DNA from: CAWHOW01 sp963831005
GTDB lineage: Bacteria; Bacteroidota; Bacteroidia; Bacteroidales; CG2-30-32-10
Assembly: GCA_963831005.1 (NCBI GenBank)
Contig: CAWHOW010000048.1
Location: forward strand, 27,759 to 91,758
DNA: 64,000 bases
Direction of reading: 5' to 3'
Part shown: positions 7,774 through 17,277 of the stretch, piece after piece
Position numbering within the stretch: position 1 is the stretch's first letter
Layout of the letters: each line of letters starts with the position of its first letter
Translations under genes and position numbers: made by a program
Notes under the pieces: generated by a model
Told to the model about the DNA's origin: nothing
Seen by the model: only the letters and a program-made list of their open reading frames with translations
Databases searched by the model: none

Positions 7774-9522
7774 ATGAGCAGTAAGAATACCCCATCGGTA
7801 CATAATAAGCAAAACAAGCCCAATATCTTTAGCATACTTAAGCCATATTCCCGTATGGTGGCAGGCCTTATCATCATGGCTTTGCTGAGCAACAGCGTCA
7901 ACATGCTCATACCAAAGATAATTGGTAGCAGTATCGACACCTTTTCGGCAGGTCATTATAAAATGATGACCATAGTTATTGAGTTCCTTACAGCCGCCAT
8001 TGCCATATTTGTATTTACTTATTTGCAGAACATTATACAGACCTATGCCTCCGAAAGAGTGGCAAAGGACTTCCGCACCCGGCTGTCCGAAAAGATATCA
8101 AGGCAAAGTTATGCCTACATACTTAAATCCAACCCTTCAAAGCTCTTAACCAACCTCACCTCCGATATCGATTCCATAAAGATGTTCGTGGCGCAGGCTT
8201 TTGTTATCATTATTTCATCGGCATTTGTAATCATTGGCACCTGCATCTTGCTTATAACCATCAACTGGAAGCTGGCGCTGGCAGTTATTACCATAGTTCC
8301 CGTTATCGGCATCACTTTTTCCGTTGTGCTTCGCAAAGTTAGGGTTATGTTCAGGCGCGGCCGCGAAATAATTGATATGCTCAATAAGATCATTAACGAA
8401 AGCATAATCGGTTCAGCTTTAATAAGGGTACTTAATTCGCAGCAACCCGAAAGCATGAAATTCATGGAAACCAATATTGAGTCGCGCAACCTGGGTTTGT
8501 CCATACTTAAGTTATTTGCTACACTTATCCCTGTTATTATGTTTGTTGCGAACCTTGCTGTAGTAACCATACTTGCACTGGGTGGTCATTTTGTTGTGGC
8601 AGGCACTATGTCGCTTGGCGATTTTGCCGCTTTCAATAGTTATCTTTTATTATTGATATTTCCCATACTCATGATAGGCTTTATGAGCAATATCATTGCA
8701 CAGGCATCCGCTTCGTACGAGAGAATATACACCATCCTCCAGGCACCTGAATCTATTGACACGGGAACCATCAGCAGCAATATTAAAGGCGATATTGTTC
8801 TGGATAAGGTTTCATTATTTTATGGCGAAAAACCGGTATTGAAGAATGTCTCATTTTCAGTAAAAGCCGGAAGCCATACTGCTATCATTGGACCCACTGC
8901 TGCCGGCAAAAGTCAGTTGCTGTACCTGCTAACAAATCTTATCAATCCAAATTCAGGCACTATAGAATTTGATGGAATAGGTATTGAGAAATATACAAAG
9001 GAATTATTCCATAGCCAGATCGGTTTTGTGTTTCAGGACAGCGTAATATTCAATATGAGCCTCAGGGAAAATATTGCTTTCAATGATAAGGTTACCGATG
9101 AATCACTGGCTAAAGCTGTAGCTACCGCCGAATTAACCGACTTTATTGAAACACTTCCGCTAAAGCTTGATACCGTAGTTTCAGAAAGAGGAACAAGCTT
9201 ATCCGGAGGACAAAAGCAACGCATAATGCTGGCACGTGCACTGGCAATAAATCCTAAGATACTTTTGCTGGACGACTTCACCTCTCGTGTTGACAATAAA
9301 ACTGAAAACAAGATACTTTGCAATCTTCAAAATAATTATCCCGGCTTGACCCTTATTTCTGTTACACAGAAGATCTCTTCCATTAAGAATTGCGAGCAGA
9401 TCATCCTGTTGATGGAAGGCGAAGTGATAGCTACAGGCATGCATAAGGAACTGAAGGAAAGCTCGCCCGAATATGCTCAGATATATAACTCACAACGAAG
9501 CACACGCCACTATGAACTATAA
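7774..9522 (+). CDS. ABC exporter half, ATPase/permease (degenerate catalytic residues)
   Basis: An ABC half-transporter of 582 residues: six transmembrane helices (about residues 25-320), then a nucleotide-binding domain. Walker A (GPTAAGKS) and the signature LSGGQKQR are intact. The Walker B region reads LLLDDFTSRVD, so the catalytic glutamate is replaced by aspartate. The switch region reads SVTQKISSI, so the usual histidine is glutamine. It overlaps the next half-transporter. Together they look like a heterodimeric exporter (type IV fold, related to the BmrCD and TM287/288 pairs). This subunit supplies the good signature to the active site and the poor Walker B to the inactive one. The substrate is unknown; multidrug or lipid export is possible. 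Confidence 0.93.
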   Translation: MSSKNTPSVHNKQNKPNIFSILKPYSRMVAGLIIMALLSNSVNMLIPKIIGSSIDTFSAGHYKMMTIVIEFLTAAIAIFVFTYLQNIIQTYASERVAKDFRTRLSEKISRQSYAYILKSNPSKLLTNLTSDIDSIKMFVAQAFVIIISSAFVIIGTCILLITINWKLALAVITIVPVIGITFSVVLRKVRVMFRRGREIIDMLNKIINESIIGSALIRVLNSQQPESMKFMETNIESRNLGLSILKLFATLIPVIMFVANLAVVTILALGGHFVVAGTMSLGDFAAFNSYLLLLIFPILMIGFMSNIIAQASASYERIYTILQAPESIDTGTISSNIKGDIVLDKVSLFYGEKPVLKNVSFSVKAGSHTAIIGPTAAGKSQLLYLLTNLINPNSGTIEFDGIGIEKYTKELFHSQIGFVFQDSVIFNMSLRENIAFNDKVTDESLAKAVATAELTDFIETLPLKLDTVVSERGTSLSGGQKQRIMLARALAINPKILLLDDFTSRVDNKTENKILCNLQNNYPGLTLISVTQKISSIKNCEQIILLMEGEVIATGMHKELKESSPEYAQIYNSQRSTRHYEL

Positions 9523-11275
9523 TCTGAATCTGGCACCTGACAAAGTGGTTAAAAAATTATCCAACGTGGCTTCCCTTAAGAAGTTATTAGGACTTATTGG
9601 CAAGGAGCGTCGTAATTTTATCATTGCATTTGCAGCTATAATGGTAAATGCAACTTTAAGTTTACTTGGACCTTACCTCGTTGGTCACACCATTGATACC
9701 TATGTTCAAACCAAGCAATATCATGGAGTGTTAGTATTTTCAGGAATCATATTAACGCTTTATATCATCGCTTTCTTTGTGAATTATTCCCAGATGCGCT
9801 TGATGGGTGGCATTGGGCAGCGTATGTTATTCAGCCTGCGTAATTCATTATTTAATAAGATACAGGAACTTCCGGTTGACTTCTTTAATCAGAATAAAGT
9901 TGGTGACCTTATTTCGCGCATCAACAACGATACTGATAAAGTAAACCAGTTCTTCTCTCAATCCCTCATGCAATTTATTGGCAGCATTATCACCATGATA
10001 GGAGCAGGGATCTTTCTTTTAAGTATTAACCTGGTAATAGGTCTTGCAGCATTGACGCCTGCATTGCTGGTTTGGGTATTCACTAAAATAGTTTCCCCCT
10101 GGGTGAAGCGTCGCAATGCGGAAAGTATGAAAAGCACAGGACTTCTTAGCGCCGAGATACAGGAAAGTCTTGCCAACTTTAAAGTGATCATAGCCTTCGA
10201 CCGCCGTGATTATTTCCGCAAACGTTTTGAAGAGGCGAATAAGAATAATTATACCCAGTCAGTTAAAGCAGGTGTTGCAAACAATGTTTTAATGCCCGTA
10301 TATACTCTTGCTGCCAATATTGGTCAGCTTATTGTGATTTCACTTGGCATATATTTAATTATAAAAGGTTATTTTTCCATTGGATTACTGATTAGCTTTA
10401 TTGCTTATGTAACTAACTTTTATAATCCCTTACGTCAGTTGGCAGCTTTGTGGGCAAACTTCCAGGTAGCTATGGCAGGCTGGGATCGTATATCCCAAAT
10501 ATTATCACTAGAAACCAATCTGAAAGTTGTTGAGGATAAGAATTGCGAAACAAGTGCATCCTATCTTTCATTTCGAAATGTCTCATTCAAATATCCTAAT
10601 GGAAAAGAAGTGCTTCACAAGGTAAATTTCGATCTTGAAAGGGGAAAGACCTATGCTTTCGTAGGGCCAACCGGTGGAGGCAAAACAACTACGGCATCAC
10701 TTATTTCAAGATTATATGATGCAACCAAAGGTTCTATTTTACTTGATGGCAAAGATATACGTTCATATCAGCCAGAAGAGCGGACAAGAAAGATAGGTTT
10801 TATTTTACAGGAACCATTTTTGTTTACAGGAACTGTACGCGATAATATTTTGTATGGAAACAGCGAGTACAAGAACTTTACCAATGAACAATTAGCAGGG
10901 GCAATAGAAGAAGCAGGTCTTGAAAGTTTGCTGAAGCGTTTTGACACAGGACTTGATACTATCATACAAACAACAAGTGAGAGTATCAGTTTAGGGCAAA
11001 AACAATTGATAGCCTTTATGCGTGCAGTGCTTCGCAAACCAGAACTACTGATACTGGATGAAGCAACTGCAAACATTGATACGCTGACAGAACAATTACT
11101 CGAAGATATTTTAAAGAAATTACCTAAATCTATAACCCTCGTTATTATTGCCCACCGTTTAAACACCATTGAAAGTGCCGATGAAATCTTCTTCGTAAAT
11201 GCAGGCAAGATAATACATGCAGGTTCGCTTAACGATGCTGTCAATATGCTTTTGCATGACAAATCGGAAAGCTAG
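9512..11275 (+). CDS. ABC exporter half, ATPase/permease (degenerate signature)
   Basis: The second ABC half-transporter, with six transmembrane helices and a C-terminal ATPase domain. Walker A (GPTGGGKTT), Walker B with glutamate (LLILDEATANID) and the switch histidine (IIAHRLNTI) are all canonical. The ABC signature, however, is SISLGQKQ instead of LSGGQ. Combined with the preceding subunit, one ATP site would be fully competent and the other degenerate on both faces. I chose ATG 9512, which gives an 11-base overlap with the upstream stop. An in-frame ATG at 9473 would add 13 residues and lengthen the overlap to 50 bases. Confidence 0.93.
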   Translation: MNYNLNLAPDKVVKKLSNVASLKKLLGLIGKERRNFIIAFAAIMVNATLSLLGPYLVGHTIDTYVQTKQYHGVLVFSGIILTLYIIAFFVNYSQMRLMGGIGQRMLFSLRNSLFNKIQELPVDFFNQNKVGDLISRINNDTDKVNQFFSQSLMQFIGSIITMIGAGIFLLSINLVIGLAALTPALLVWVFTKIVSPWVKRRNAESMKSTGLLSAEIQESLANFKVIIAFDRRDYFRKRFEEANKNNYTQSVKAGVANNVLMPVYTLAANIGQLIVISLGIYLIIKGYFSIGLLISFIAYVTNFYNPLRQLAALWANFQVAMAGWDRISQILSLETNLKVVEDKNCETSASYLSFRNVSFKYPNGKEVLHKVNFDLERGKTYAFVGPTGGGKTTTASLISRLYDATKGSILLDGKDIRSYQPEERTRKIGFILQEPFLFTGTVRDNILYGNSEYKNFTNEQLAGAIEEAGLESLLKRFDTGLDTIIQTTSESISLGQKQLIAFMRAVLRKPELLILDEATANIDTLTEQLLEDILKKLPKSITLVIIAHRLNTIESADEIFFVNAGKIIHAGSLNDAVNMLLHDKSES

Positions 11276-11310
11276 CTAATCATCGGTAGGAAATATTAAA
11301 ATGAACCACT

Positions 11311-12516
11311 ATGATTACAGCAATAACTAACGCAAACATCTTTGACGGTGAGCGTGTGATCGATGAGCACACTGTCGTGATCAATGAGAAAGCTATCCAT
11401 GCTATTGGTGGTAATGTACCGTCTGGAGCGAATGTTATTGATGCCCATGGAGCAACACTGATGCCCGGACTTATAGATTCCCATGTGCATACGGATATGA
11501 ACGGTTTACATGATGCGCTTTTGTTTGGTGTCACAACTGAACTGGAAATGAATGGTCACTGGTCTGCTAAACAGCGAAAGGTAATATCTGAAAGATACGA
11601 CATTGCAGATTTGCGTTCACCCGGAATGGGAGTCACATCCAAGGGAGGTCATCCAACTCAATATATGAGTTCGAGCAATAACTTACTTATACGTTGGTTT
11701 TACCATTATCCTGCTGTTTCTACTCCTGATGAGGCTGCCAGGTTCGTTGCTAAACAAGTTGCTAAAGGAGCTGATTATATTAAGATATTTATTGAAGATG
11801 GATCATGTGTAGGGTTTCCCGGACTTCCGGTATTAAGTAACGAAATTATCATTGCAGCAGTGAACGAAGCACATCGCCTGGGAAAAATGGCTATCGCTCA
11901 TGTAACGACTGTTGAGGGAAGTAAGAATGCTATTACTGCTGGAGTGGATGGGCTGGCACATTTATTTTTTGATAACCAGCCTTCTACAGAACTTATAGCC
12001 GAAATAGCTTCCTCGGGAGCATTTGTATCCCCTACCCTAGCAACTCTATCCACTGCCTTTGGCAATAATGCAGCTGCATTGGCTTCCGACAAACGTGTAA
12101 GTTCAAAGCTAAGCAGGAAGTGGCTGGATTCACTTTCCAGAAGCATAAATGTTTACCCTCAGGGACAGCTCAAAGATGCTTACGCCAGTGTAATGGCACT
12201 CCACAATGTAGGTGTTGATATTTTAGCGGGCAGCGATGTGTCGGAGCCTATTCCTATACTTGGTGGATTAGCCCATGGAGCAAGTTTACATCACGAACTT
12301 CAGTTGCTTGTAGCTGCCGGATTAGAACCCATCGAAGCCCTTCGTGCAGCTACTTCCATTCCCGCACGTAGGTTCGGACTTACAGATCGTGGAAAAATAA
12401 TTCCGGGAGCACGTGCTGACTTGCTTTTGGTTGACGGAGACCCGCTAACAAATATCAGCGATACGCTATCTATTATTAGTATATGGAGGTGTGGCGCTAA
12501 ACTCAAAATCCGCTAA
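11311..12516 (+). CDS. Amidohydrolase family protein
   Basis: A 401-residue metal-dependent hydrolase with the TIM-barrel amidohydrolase fold, close to imidazolonepropionase/prolidase-like members. Visible landmarks: the beta-sandwich start ITNANIFDG, the first metal ligands LIDSHVHTD, KGADYIKIFIEDG around residue 155, AIAHVTT (third-strand histidine), GLAHLF, the strand-8 aspartate in LAGSDVSEP, and the C-terminal GKIIPGARADLLLVDGDPL. It likely cleaves C-N bonds in cyclic amides or dipeptides, but the substrate cannot be read from the sequence. It follows the ABC exporter by 35 bases on the same strand. No signal peptide, so cytoplasmic. Confidence 0.9.
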   Translation: MITAITNANIFDGERVIDEHTVVINEKAIHAIGGNVPSGANVIDAHGATLMPGLIDSHVHTDMNGLHDALLFGVTTELEMNGHWSAKQRKVISERYDIADLRSPGMGVTSKGGHPTQYMSSSNNLLIRWFYHYPAVSTPDEAARFVAKQVAKGADYIKIFIEDGSCVGFPGLPVLSNEIIIAAVNEAHRLGKMAIAHVTTVEGSKNAITAGVDGLAHLFFDNQPSTELIAEIASSGAFVSPTLATLSTAFGNNAAALASDKRVSSKLSRKWLDSLSRSINVYPQGQLKDAYASVMALHNVGVDILAGSDVSEPIPILGGLAHGASLHHELQLLVAAGLEPIEALRAATSIPARRFGLTDRGKIIPGARADLLLVDGDPLTNISDTLSIISIWRCGAKLKIR

Positions 12517-12711
12517 AGGAAAATTTCTTTTAAAAGGAAATTAATCCTTCAAATTTTCATAATTTTTATTTTATAAAATTATTACCTCAAAATAAAAATT
12601 TTATAAAGATTTCAATTTAAAGTATAAAGATTTAATAAAGAATTACGGAACCTTTATAAAACCTTTATATGATAGACATATAATATGATATTTCCTTTAT
12701 AATTCCGAAGC

Positions 12712-12719
12712 TAATTTTG
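12712..12719 (+). promoter_or_regulatory. -7 box upstream of the 12746 gene
   Basis: TAATTTTG fits TAnnTTTG, 26 bases before the ATG, at the end of a very AT-rich 229-base gap after the amidohydrolase gene. Confidence 0.5.
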
Positions 12720-12745
12720 TATCATAATTTATAAAACTATTAGTT

Positions 12746-13180
12746 ATGATCACAGAAAAAGAAGTACCTGGTGTTCTGGGAGAAGAATTACCGGAATTAA
12801 GAACCGAACTTGCAAAGAATAATAGCATTTTTAAAGCATTTCGTTGTTTTTACAATTATACAAAACAATGTGCTGAATCAGGCAACATTAAAAAACTGAA
12901 GTCATGTTTTGTCTTGGCATCGAAATTATTTCGAAAAGGAAATGATGCTGTCAGATCAGCTTTAGTAAATGTTTATATGTTTTCCATTTCCTCACTTATT
13001 GAAATTATTTCGCCCGGACAGGAACTTTTTAATAAAATATTACCTGCAAATTTGAAAAAAGCCTGCCTGAAACATATTGAAGATTTGCGATCCCATAACG
13101 ATCGGAAAGATGAAAATTGTTTGTTTCAGTTTGAATCAATCGAATTACATAATGATTATTATATACCGTTTAATGTTTAA
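12746..13180 (+). CDS. Hypothetical cytoplasmic protein (DUF7674-like)
   Basis: A 144-residue soluble protein without signal peptide or membrane segment. The pattern resembles small uncharacterised Bacteroidota proteins grouped as DUF7674: an N-terminal LPELRTELAKNNSIFKAFRCFYNYTKQC, a central helical NIKKLKSCFVLASKLFRKGNDAVRSALVNVYMFSISSL region, and a C-terminal LLPANLKKACLKHI-like segment. I recall that family only loosely. It has its own TAnnTTTG box and is followed 17 bases later by a secreted protein gene. Function unknown. Confidence 0.75.
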   Translation: MITEKEVPGVLGEELPELRTELAKNNSIFKAFRCFYNYTKQCAESGNIKKLKSCFVLASKLFRKGNDAVRSALVNVYMFSISSLIEIISPGQELFNKILPANLKKACLKHIEDLRSHNDRKDENCLFQFESIELHNDYYIPFNV

Positions 13181-13197
13181 CATAAAAATTTAATAAA

Positions 13198-13800
13198 ATG
13201 AAAAAGATAGTTTTAATATTCCCGCTTCTATTATTCAGTTTAGGTACTGAATTGACAGCTCAAAAAATAAACGAAGGCGTTTATTTAACTGCTAAAGATT
13301 TTACAAACAGTAAAGTTTCATTTGTAAATGATCAACTGAACAAAAAATACAAGATCTGTTTGAATGAAGCTTTTAATTCTTCTAAAATTAAAATAATTAA
13401 GGGTGATTCGGTTATTAAGCTTAATAAAGAATCGGTTTTCGGTTATCGCGATAAGAAAAATAATAGTTATCGCTATTATAATAAAGCTGAATATAAAATA
13501 ATGAATCCATCTGAAAAGATTCTAATGTATAGCAAATCCGAATCGGAAGGCGGGTTCAGAAGTTCTCATGCTGTTACAAAATATTATTTCAGCGAAAATG
13601 CAGCTTCGCCGATTTATGCGCTTTCAAAATCAAACCTGAAGGAAATTTTCCTGAAAGATGTATCTTTTATCGAACTGCTGAATGTTTACTTCGACAGTGA
13701 TAATGATCTGGCAGCGTATGATAACATAAATAAAGGTTATATGCTTAACCATGTTTATGAATTAAGTATGCAAAAAAATAGTATAGTTAACAATAACTAA
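13198..13800 (+). CDS. Hypothetical secreted protein
   Basis: A 200-residue protein with a clear Sec signal peptide (MKKIVLIFPLLLFSLGTELTAQ, cleavage probably after residue 20-22). The rest is lysine/serine/tyrosine-rich and predicted to be mostly beta strand. It has no sorting domain and no lipobox, so it is likely periplasmic. It starts 17 bases after the 12746 gene and is probably in the same operon. I recognise no family. Confidence 0.7.
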   Translation: MKKIVLIFPLLLFSLGTELTAQKINEGVYLTAKDFTNSKVSFVNDQLNKKYKICLNEAFNSSKIKIIKGDSVIKLNKESVFGYRDKKNNSYRYYNKAEYKIMNPSEKILMYSKSESEGGFRSSHAVTKYYFSENAASPIYALSKSNLKEIFLKDVSFIELLNVYFDSDNDLAAYDNINKGYMLNHVYELSMQKNSIVNNN

Positions 13801-13840
13801 AGATCGAATGAGTGTGAAATAATTGTTAGAATAATAACTA

Positions 13841-14095
13841 ATGGCTGAACAACCAAATCAGAAAAACACTAAAAAGTTAGCTCCTTTTTGGAGAGCAATT
13901 CTGGAAGTTGGGTTTATAGTCTTTCTTTTCTACTCGAATCTTTTGATGGGAGAATATACGCATTCGGGACAGGGAAAATACAAAGGCTTATGGTGGGCAA
14001 TGCAGGATATAATTACAATGTCAAATTTCATCATAGCAATTGTTTTGGCGCTCATTGGATATTTATTTGTCGAGTTTTGGAGAAATAAATTGTGA
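13841..14095 (+). CDS. Small membrane protein, two TM helices
   Basis: An 84-residue inner-membrane protein with two hydrophobic helices (about residues 19-38 and 62-80) separated by a loop containing YTHSGQGKYKGLWWAMQD. The N-terminus is polar and lysine-rich. I do not recognise the family. It precedes the porin gene by 44 bases on the same strand. Confidence 0.65.
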   Translation: MAEQPNQKNTKKLAPFWRAILEVGFIVFLFYSNLLMGEYTHSGQGKYKGLWWAMQDIITMSNFIIAIVLALIGYLFVEFWRNKL

Positions 14096-14139
14096 AAAGG
14101 AACATATTATTAAATAATCTTGGCTAAAATCTCATAAGT

Positions 14140-15510
14140 ATGAAAAAAATCATAGTATTTTTTCTGATAGTAATTGTCAGTGGTAATCTGTTTGCACAAC
14201 TTACAGTATCGGAAAAAAGCCCATTCGACGGAATAGATATGTCGTGGCAAAACGGTAACGATCGCAGGGATTCATCAGTATTTAACAAGATGAAATATTT
14301 TACGCCCAATATCATGGTGGATATGGCTTATACACATTCCTTTAATAATCCCATTGATAATACGGTTGTAGGCTCAACCGCTTTGGCACGCGACAATGAA
14401 GTTCAGCTTAACGCTTTGAATTTTGGTGGCGATTTTTACTATAACGGAGCAAGGGCAGAAATATTAACACAGTTCGGCATGCGCTCCGAAGTTGTTCCGC
14501 GTAACGACCTTAGTCCCTATCGCGGACAGTATGATCTGGCAGATGTATATCGTTACCTGAGTGAAGCGAATGCAGGTTATCACTGGAATAAATGGTATGG
14601 TATTAATGTGGATGCAGGATTATTCATGTCGTACATTGGTTTGAATTCTTATTACCAGCCTGAAAACTGGGAATACCAGGCATCATATACATCGGATAAT
14701 ACGCCCTGGTTCTTTAATGGTATCCGTATCCAGATATTCCCTACTAAAAACTTAAAAATTGAGCCATGGATAATAAATGGCTGGCAAAGCTATGGTATGT
14801 TCAACAGTATGCCTGGCTGCGGGGGCAATATAACATGGGCGCCAAGCAGTAATGTAAAATTATTGACCAATGATTATTTCGGAACAGATGATGAAGGATA
14901 CACAGGAAGACATCGTTTTCATTCAGATAATAGCCTGTTAGTGAAATATTATGATAATCCAAAGTCTGGCGGAATTACCAAGATGGCATTTTCTTTAACA
15001 GCAGATATCGGTGATGAAAAAGGTGACGGCGTTAACGGATTCAATCATTTTAAAACTGGCGACAGCATAAACGGATACGCGCAATACTTTGTAAGCGCCA
15101 TGTTTTATAACCGTGTATGGTTTGGCAAAAACAAGTTTGCATGGACATTGGGCGGCGGTTTTATGGAGAATCCGGGAAGATATTTGGTATTAGCGCCTAC
15201 AGGACAGGCAAGCCCCTTCCCCGACCCTAATAATCCTACACAAAGCGCAGGTCTGTTCCCATTTACCGAAAACGCAGGAAATCAGTTCATGGGATGGGAT
15301 TGCTCAACAAATATTGATTATATGCCTAACCAGAGCATAACTTTCAGGCTTGAATTCGTTCACAGGGAATCAAGCGTGCCTTATTTTGCAGGCCCCGGCG
15401 GTGTAACATCGCAAACAGGTTATACAAATGTACCATTGGCTCCGGGCTGGAGACCTGATTTAGTAAAATCCGAAAGCAGGATAATTGTTGCTTTGCTATT
15501 CCGTATATAA
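14140..15510 (+). CDS. Putative beta-barrel porin-2 (OmpL-like) outer membrane protein
   Basis: A 456-residue outer-membrane protein. It has a signal peptide (MKKIIVFFLIVIVSGNLFAQ) and a chain of amphipathic strands rich in aromatic residues, ending in a typical C-terminal strand (IIVALLFRI). Blocks such as NAGYHWNKWYGINVDAGLFMSY, PWFFNGIRIQIFPTKNLKIEPWIINGWQ and MFYNRVWFGKNKFAWTLGGGFM match the bbp2 / OmpL-like porin family of Bacteroidota. Such proteins are thought to be passive channels for small solutes. A strong terminator follows at 15629. Confidence 0.85.
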   Translation: MKKIIVFFLIVIVSGNLFAQLTVSEKSPFDGIDMSWQNGNDRRDSSVFNKMKYFTPNIMVDMAYTHSFNNPIDNTVVGSTALARDNEVQLNALNFGGDFYYNGARAEILTQFGMRSEVVPRNDLSPYRGQYDLADVYRYLSEANAGYHWNKWYGINVDAGLFMSYIGLNSYYQPENWEYQASYTSDNTPWFFNGIRIQIFPTKNLKIEPWIINGWQSYGMFNSMPGCGGNITWAPSSNVKLLTNDYFGTDDEGYTGRHRFHSDNSLLVKYYDNPKSGGITKMAFSLTADIGDEKGDGVNGFNHFKTGDSINGYAQYFVSAMFYNRVWFGKNKFAWTLGGGFMENPGRYLVLAPTGQASPFPDPNNPTQSAGLFPFTENAGNQFMGWDCSTNIDYMPNQSITFRLEFVHRESSVPYFAGPGGVTSQTGYTNVPLAPGWRPDLVKSESRIIVALLFRI

Positions 15511-15628
15511 AAAGTGAATTATAAACAGTAGTAATCACCAAGAAACTGTATGAATTTTATAAAATATTATAAAGGATATTGATTTTCTTTGGAAATGGGA
15601 TAATCAATATGAGTTTTAAACAATCCAT

Positions 15629-15657
15629 AAGCCTCCGCCTAATCCGGAGGCTTTTTT
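15629..15657 (+). terminator. Rho-independent terminator after the porin gene
   Basis: The stem AAGCCTCCG (15629-15637) pairs with CGGAGGCTT (15645-15653) across a 7-base loop and is followed by a T-run to 15657. The rest of the 361-base gap to the next gene is AT-rich and contains the 15790-15822 element. Confidence 0.9.
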
Positions 15658-15789
15658 ATTTCTCTTATAAAGACATTTATTTCAAATAATAGATAAATTG
15701 AAAAAATGAAAAATTTGATCAGTTCTATATAAATAGATGATTAAATTTTATGAAATGTGAAGAAAATATTAAGAATTCGAAAAAAATCG

Positions 15790-15822
15790 TCCATCTATTG
15801 TCCAGGATTATCCATTTCACAG
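15790..15822 (+). promoter_or_regulatory. Putative operator with two TCCAT boxes 21 bp apart
   Basis: TCCATCTATT at 15790-15799 is followed by ATTATCCATTTCA at 15808-15820. The same 33-base block with a different centre occurs at 16620-16652 upstream of the next gene. In both, the two TCCAT boxes are exactly 21 bases (two helical turns) apart, like a direct-repeat site for an AraC-type activator. An AraC-family gene lies at 18568. Confidence 0.55.
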
Positions 15823-15871
15823 TCGTTGCACAGTATAGATATTTGCAGCACTAAACTTTAAAAAAATAAAT

Positions 15872-16573
15872 ATGGAAATGGTTTTAAAAATTATGGGAGG
15901 TGCTTTAGGATTATTGGTACCTTATCTTTTTATAGTAACGATCTATAAAGGAATTAAAAATAGTCCTTTTGATGGAATCAAATTATCTAAGTACAGGAAC
16001 ACACTTTTTACGGTTATGTGTTTATGGGTTATAATAATTTGGATCTTGTCAATATCGGGATTAATGAGCTATCATGCAGGAGACATTATTCCAAGATTTG
16101 CTATTGCCTTGCTAGTCCCTGTATTAATTGGTCTCTATTTAATTAGATATAGAGATTTTCAGGTAATACTGACTTGTACACCATTGTCAACACTTGTAGG
16201 TGTGCAAATATTCCGTTTTGCAGGTTCTGCTTTTCTTATTATTGCCAATATGAAAATACTGCCTAAGGGATTTCAAATGGCCGGATATGGAGATATTCTG
16301 ACAGGGGCATTTGCTTTATTTGCATGTATTGCAATAATTAATAAGTCAGGTTATGCCAAATTGCTGTTTTGGACTTATAGCGTAATAGGTCTGATTGACC
16401 TTCTTAATGTAGCATTTATGCTATTAGCTTACTACCCAATATGGAGTGATGCTGTGCCATCAAGTTCGGCTGCTGCCGATTTCTCATTGGTAATGATACC
16501 TGCTTTGGTGGCTCCTATTGCATTGCTTCTGCATATATATTCAATCAGAAATTTTTTAAAATATGAAAAGTAG
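15872..16573 (+). CDS. Seven-TM membrane protein of unknown function
   Basis: A 233-residue integral membrane protein with about seven hydrophobic helices, starting MEMVLKIMGGALGLLVPYLF. There is a polar loop at GIKNSPFDGIKLSKYRN and a short basic tail (RNFLKYEK). It has no enzyme motif I can identify. The upstream 33-base element is shared with the following AhpD-like gene, so the two are probably controlled together, although there is a 138-base gap between them. Confidence 0.7.
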   Translation: MEMVLKIMGGALGLLVPYLFIVTIYKGIKNSPFDGIKLSKYRNTLFTVMCLWVIIIWILSISGLMSYHAGDIIPRFAIALLVPVLIGLYLIRYRDFQVILTCTPLSTLVGVQIFRFAGSAFLIIANMKILPKGFQMAGYGDILTGAFALFACIAIINKSGYAKLLFWTYSVIGLIDLLNVAFMLLAYYPIWSDAVPSSSAAADFSLVMIPALVAPIALLLHIYSIRNFLKYEK

Positions 16574-16619
16574 CCTATTAAGATAATTAGTTCTGAAAAT
16601 AATTGATTCAAAAAATTTA

Positions 16620-16652
16620 TCCATCTATTAACGGGAATTATCCATTTCAGAG
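16620..16652 (+). promoter_or_regulatory. Second copy of the TCCAT direct-repeat operator
   Basis: TCCATCTATT (16620-16629), then ATTATCCATTTCA (16638-16650). It matches the 15790-15822 copy in both boxes and in their 21-base spacing, while the 6-8 bases between them differ. That conservation pattern suggests a protein-binding site rather than a simple duplication. Confidence 0.55.
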
Positions 16653-16711
16653 TAGATAAGAACCTTGCACTTTTGCATGGTCAATATTAATAAAAACTAA
16701 AACTTAAAAAA

Positions 16712-17266
16712 ATGCAAAAAATTTCAGCTCTAAATCCTGACACAGCAACAGGTAAATTAAAAGAACTCTTTAATGCAGTTCAAAGTAAATTTGGTATGGT
16801 TCCAAACATGATGCGTACCATGGGAAATTCACCGGCGGTATTAAATGGCTATTTGTCATTAAATAATGCATTAGGTGAAAGTTCAATTGGTGCAAAACTA
16901 GGTGAACAAATTGCTTTGGCCGTGGCCAATGCAAATGGTTGTGAGTATTGTAATGCTGCTCATAGCTTTATTGGTGAAAAATTAATGGGTATGGATGACA
17001 AGACGATTGTCGAGGCAAGAGAAGGTAAATCTAAGGATTCAAAGACTCAAACAGCACTTTCTTTTGCAAGGGCTATAGTGGCTAAAAAGGGACGTGTTAG
17101 CGATTCGGAATTAAACACATTAAAGGAGGCAGGGTTTAATGAAGTCGCCATAGCAGAAATTATTGCATATACTGCATTAAATATTTTTGCCAATTATTTT
17201 AACAATGCATTAAATGTAAAGGTGGATTTTCCACAGGTTGAATTGTTGGAAACAGCCGCCGTTTAA
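16712..17266 (+). CDS. Carboxymuconolactone decarboxylase / AhpD-like protein
   Basis: A 184-residue all-helical protein of the CMD/AhpD superfamily. The core motif is GCEYCNAAHSFIGEKLMG: the CxxC pair plus histidine that act in peroxidase-type thiol chemistry in AhpD. KFGMVPNMMRTMGNSPAVL in the N-terminal part and a C-terminal EIIAYTALNIFANYFNNALNV helix are also typical. Most members of this subgroup are annotated as peroxidase-related proteins with unknown substrate. It is preceded by the TCCAT operator element and followed by a terminator. Confidence 0.9.
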   Translation: MQKISALNPDTATGKLKELFNAVQSKFGMVPNMMRTMGNSPAVLNGYLSLNNALGESSIGAKLGEQIALAVANANGCEYCNAAHSFIGEKLMGMDDKTIVEAREGKSKDSKTQTALSFARAIVAKKGRVSDSELNTLKEAGFNEVAIAEIIAYTALNIFANYFNNALNVKVDFPQVELLETAAV

Positions 17267-17277
17267 ATTATCATTAG

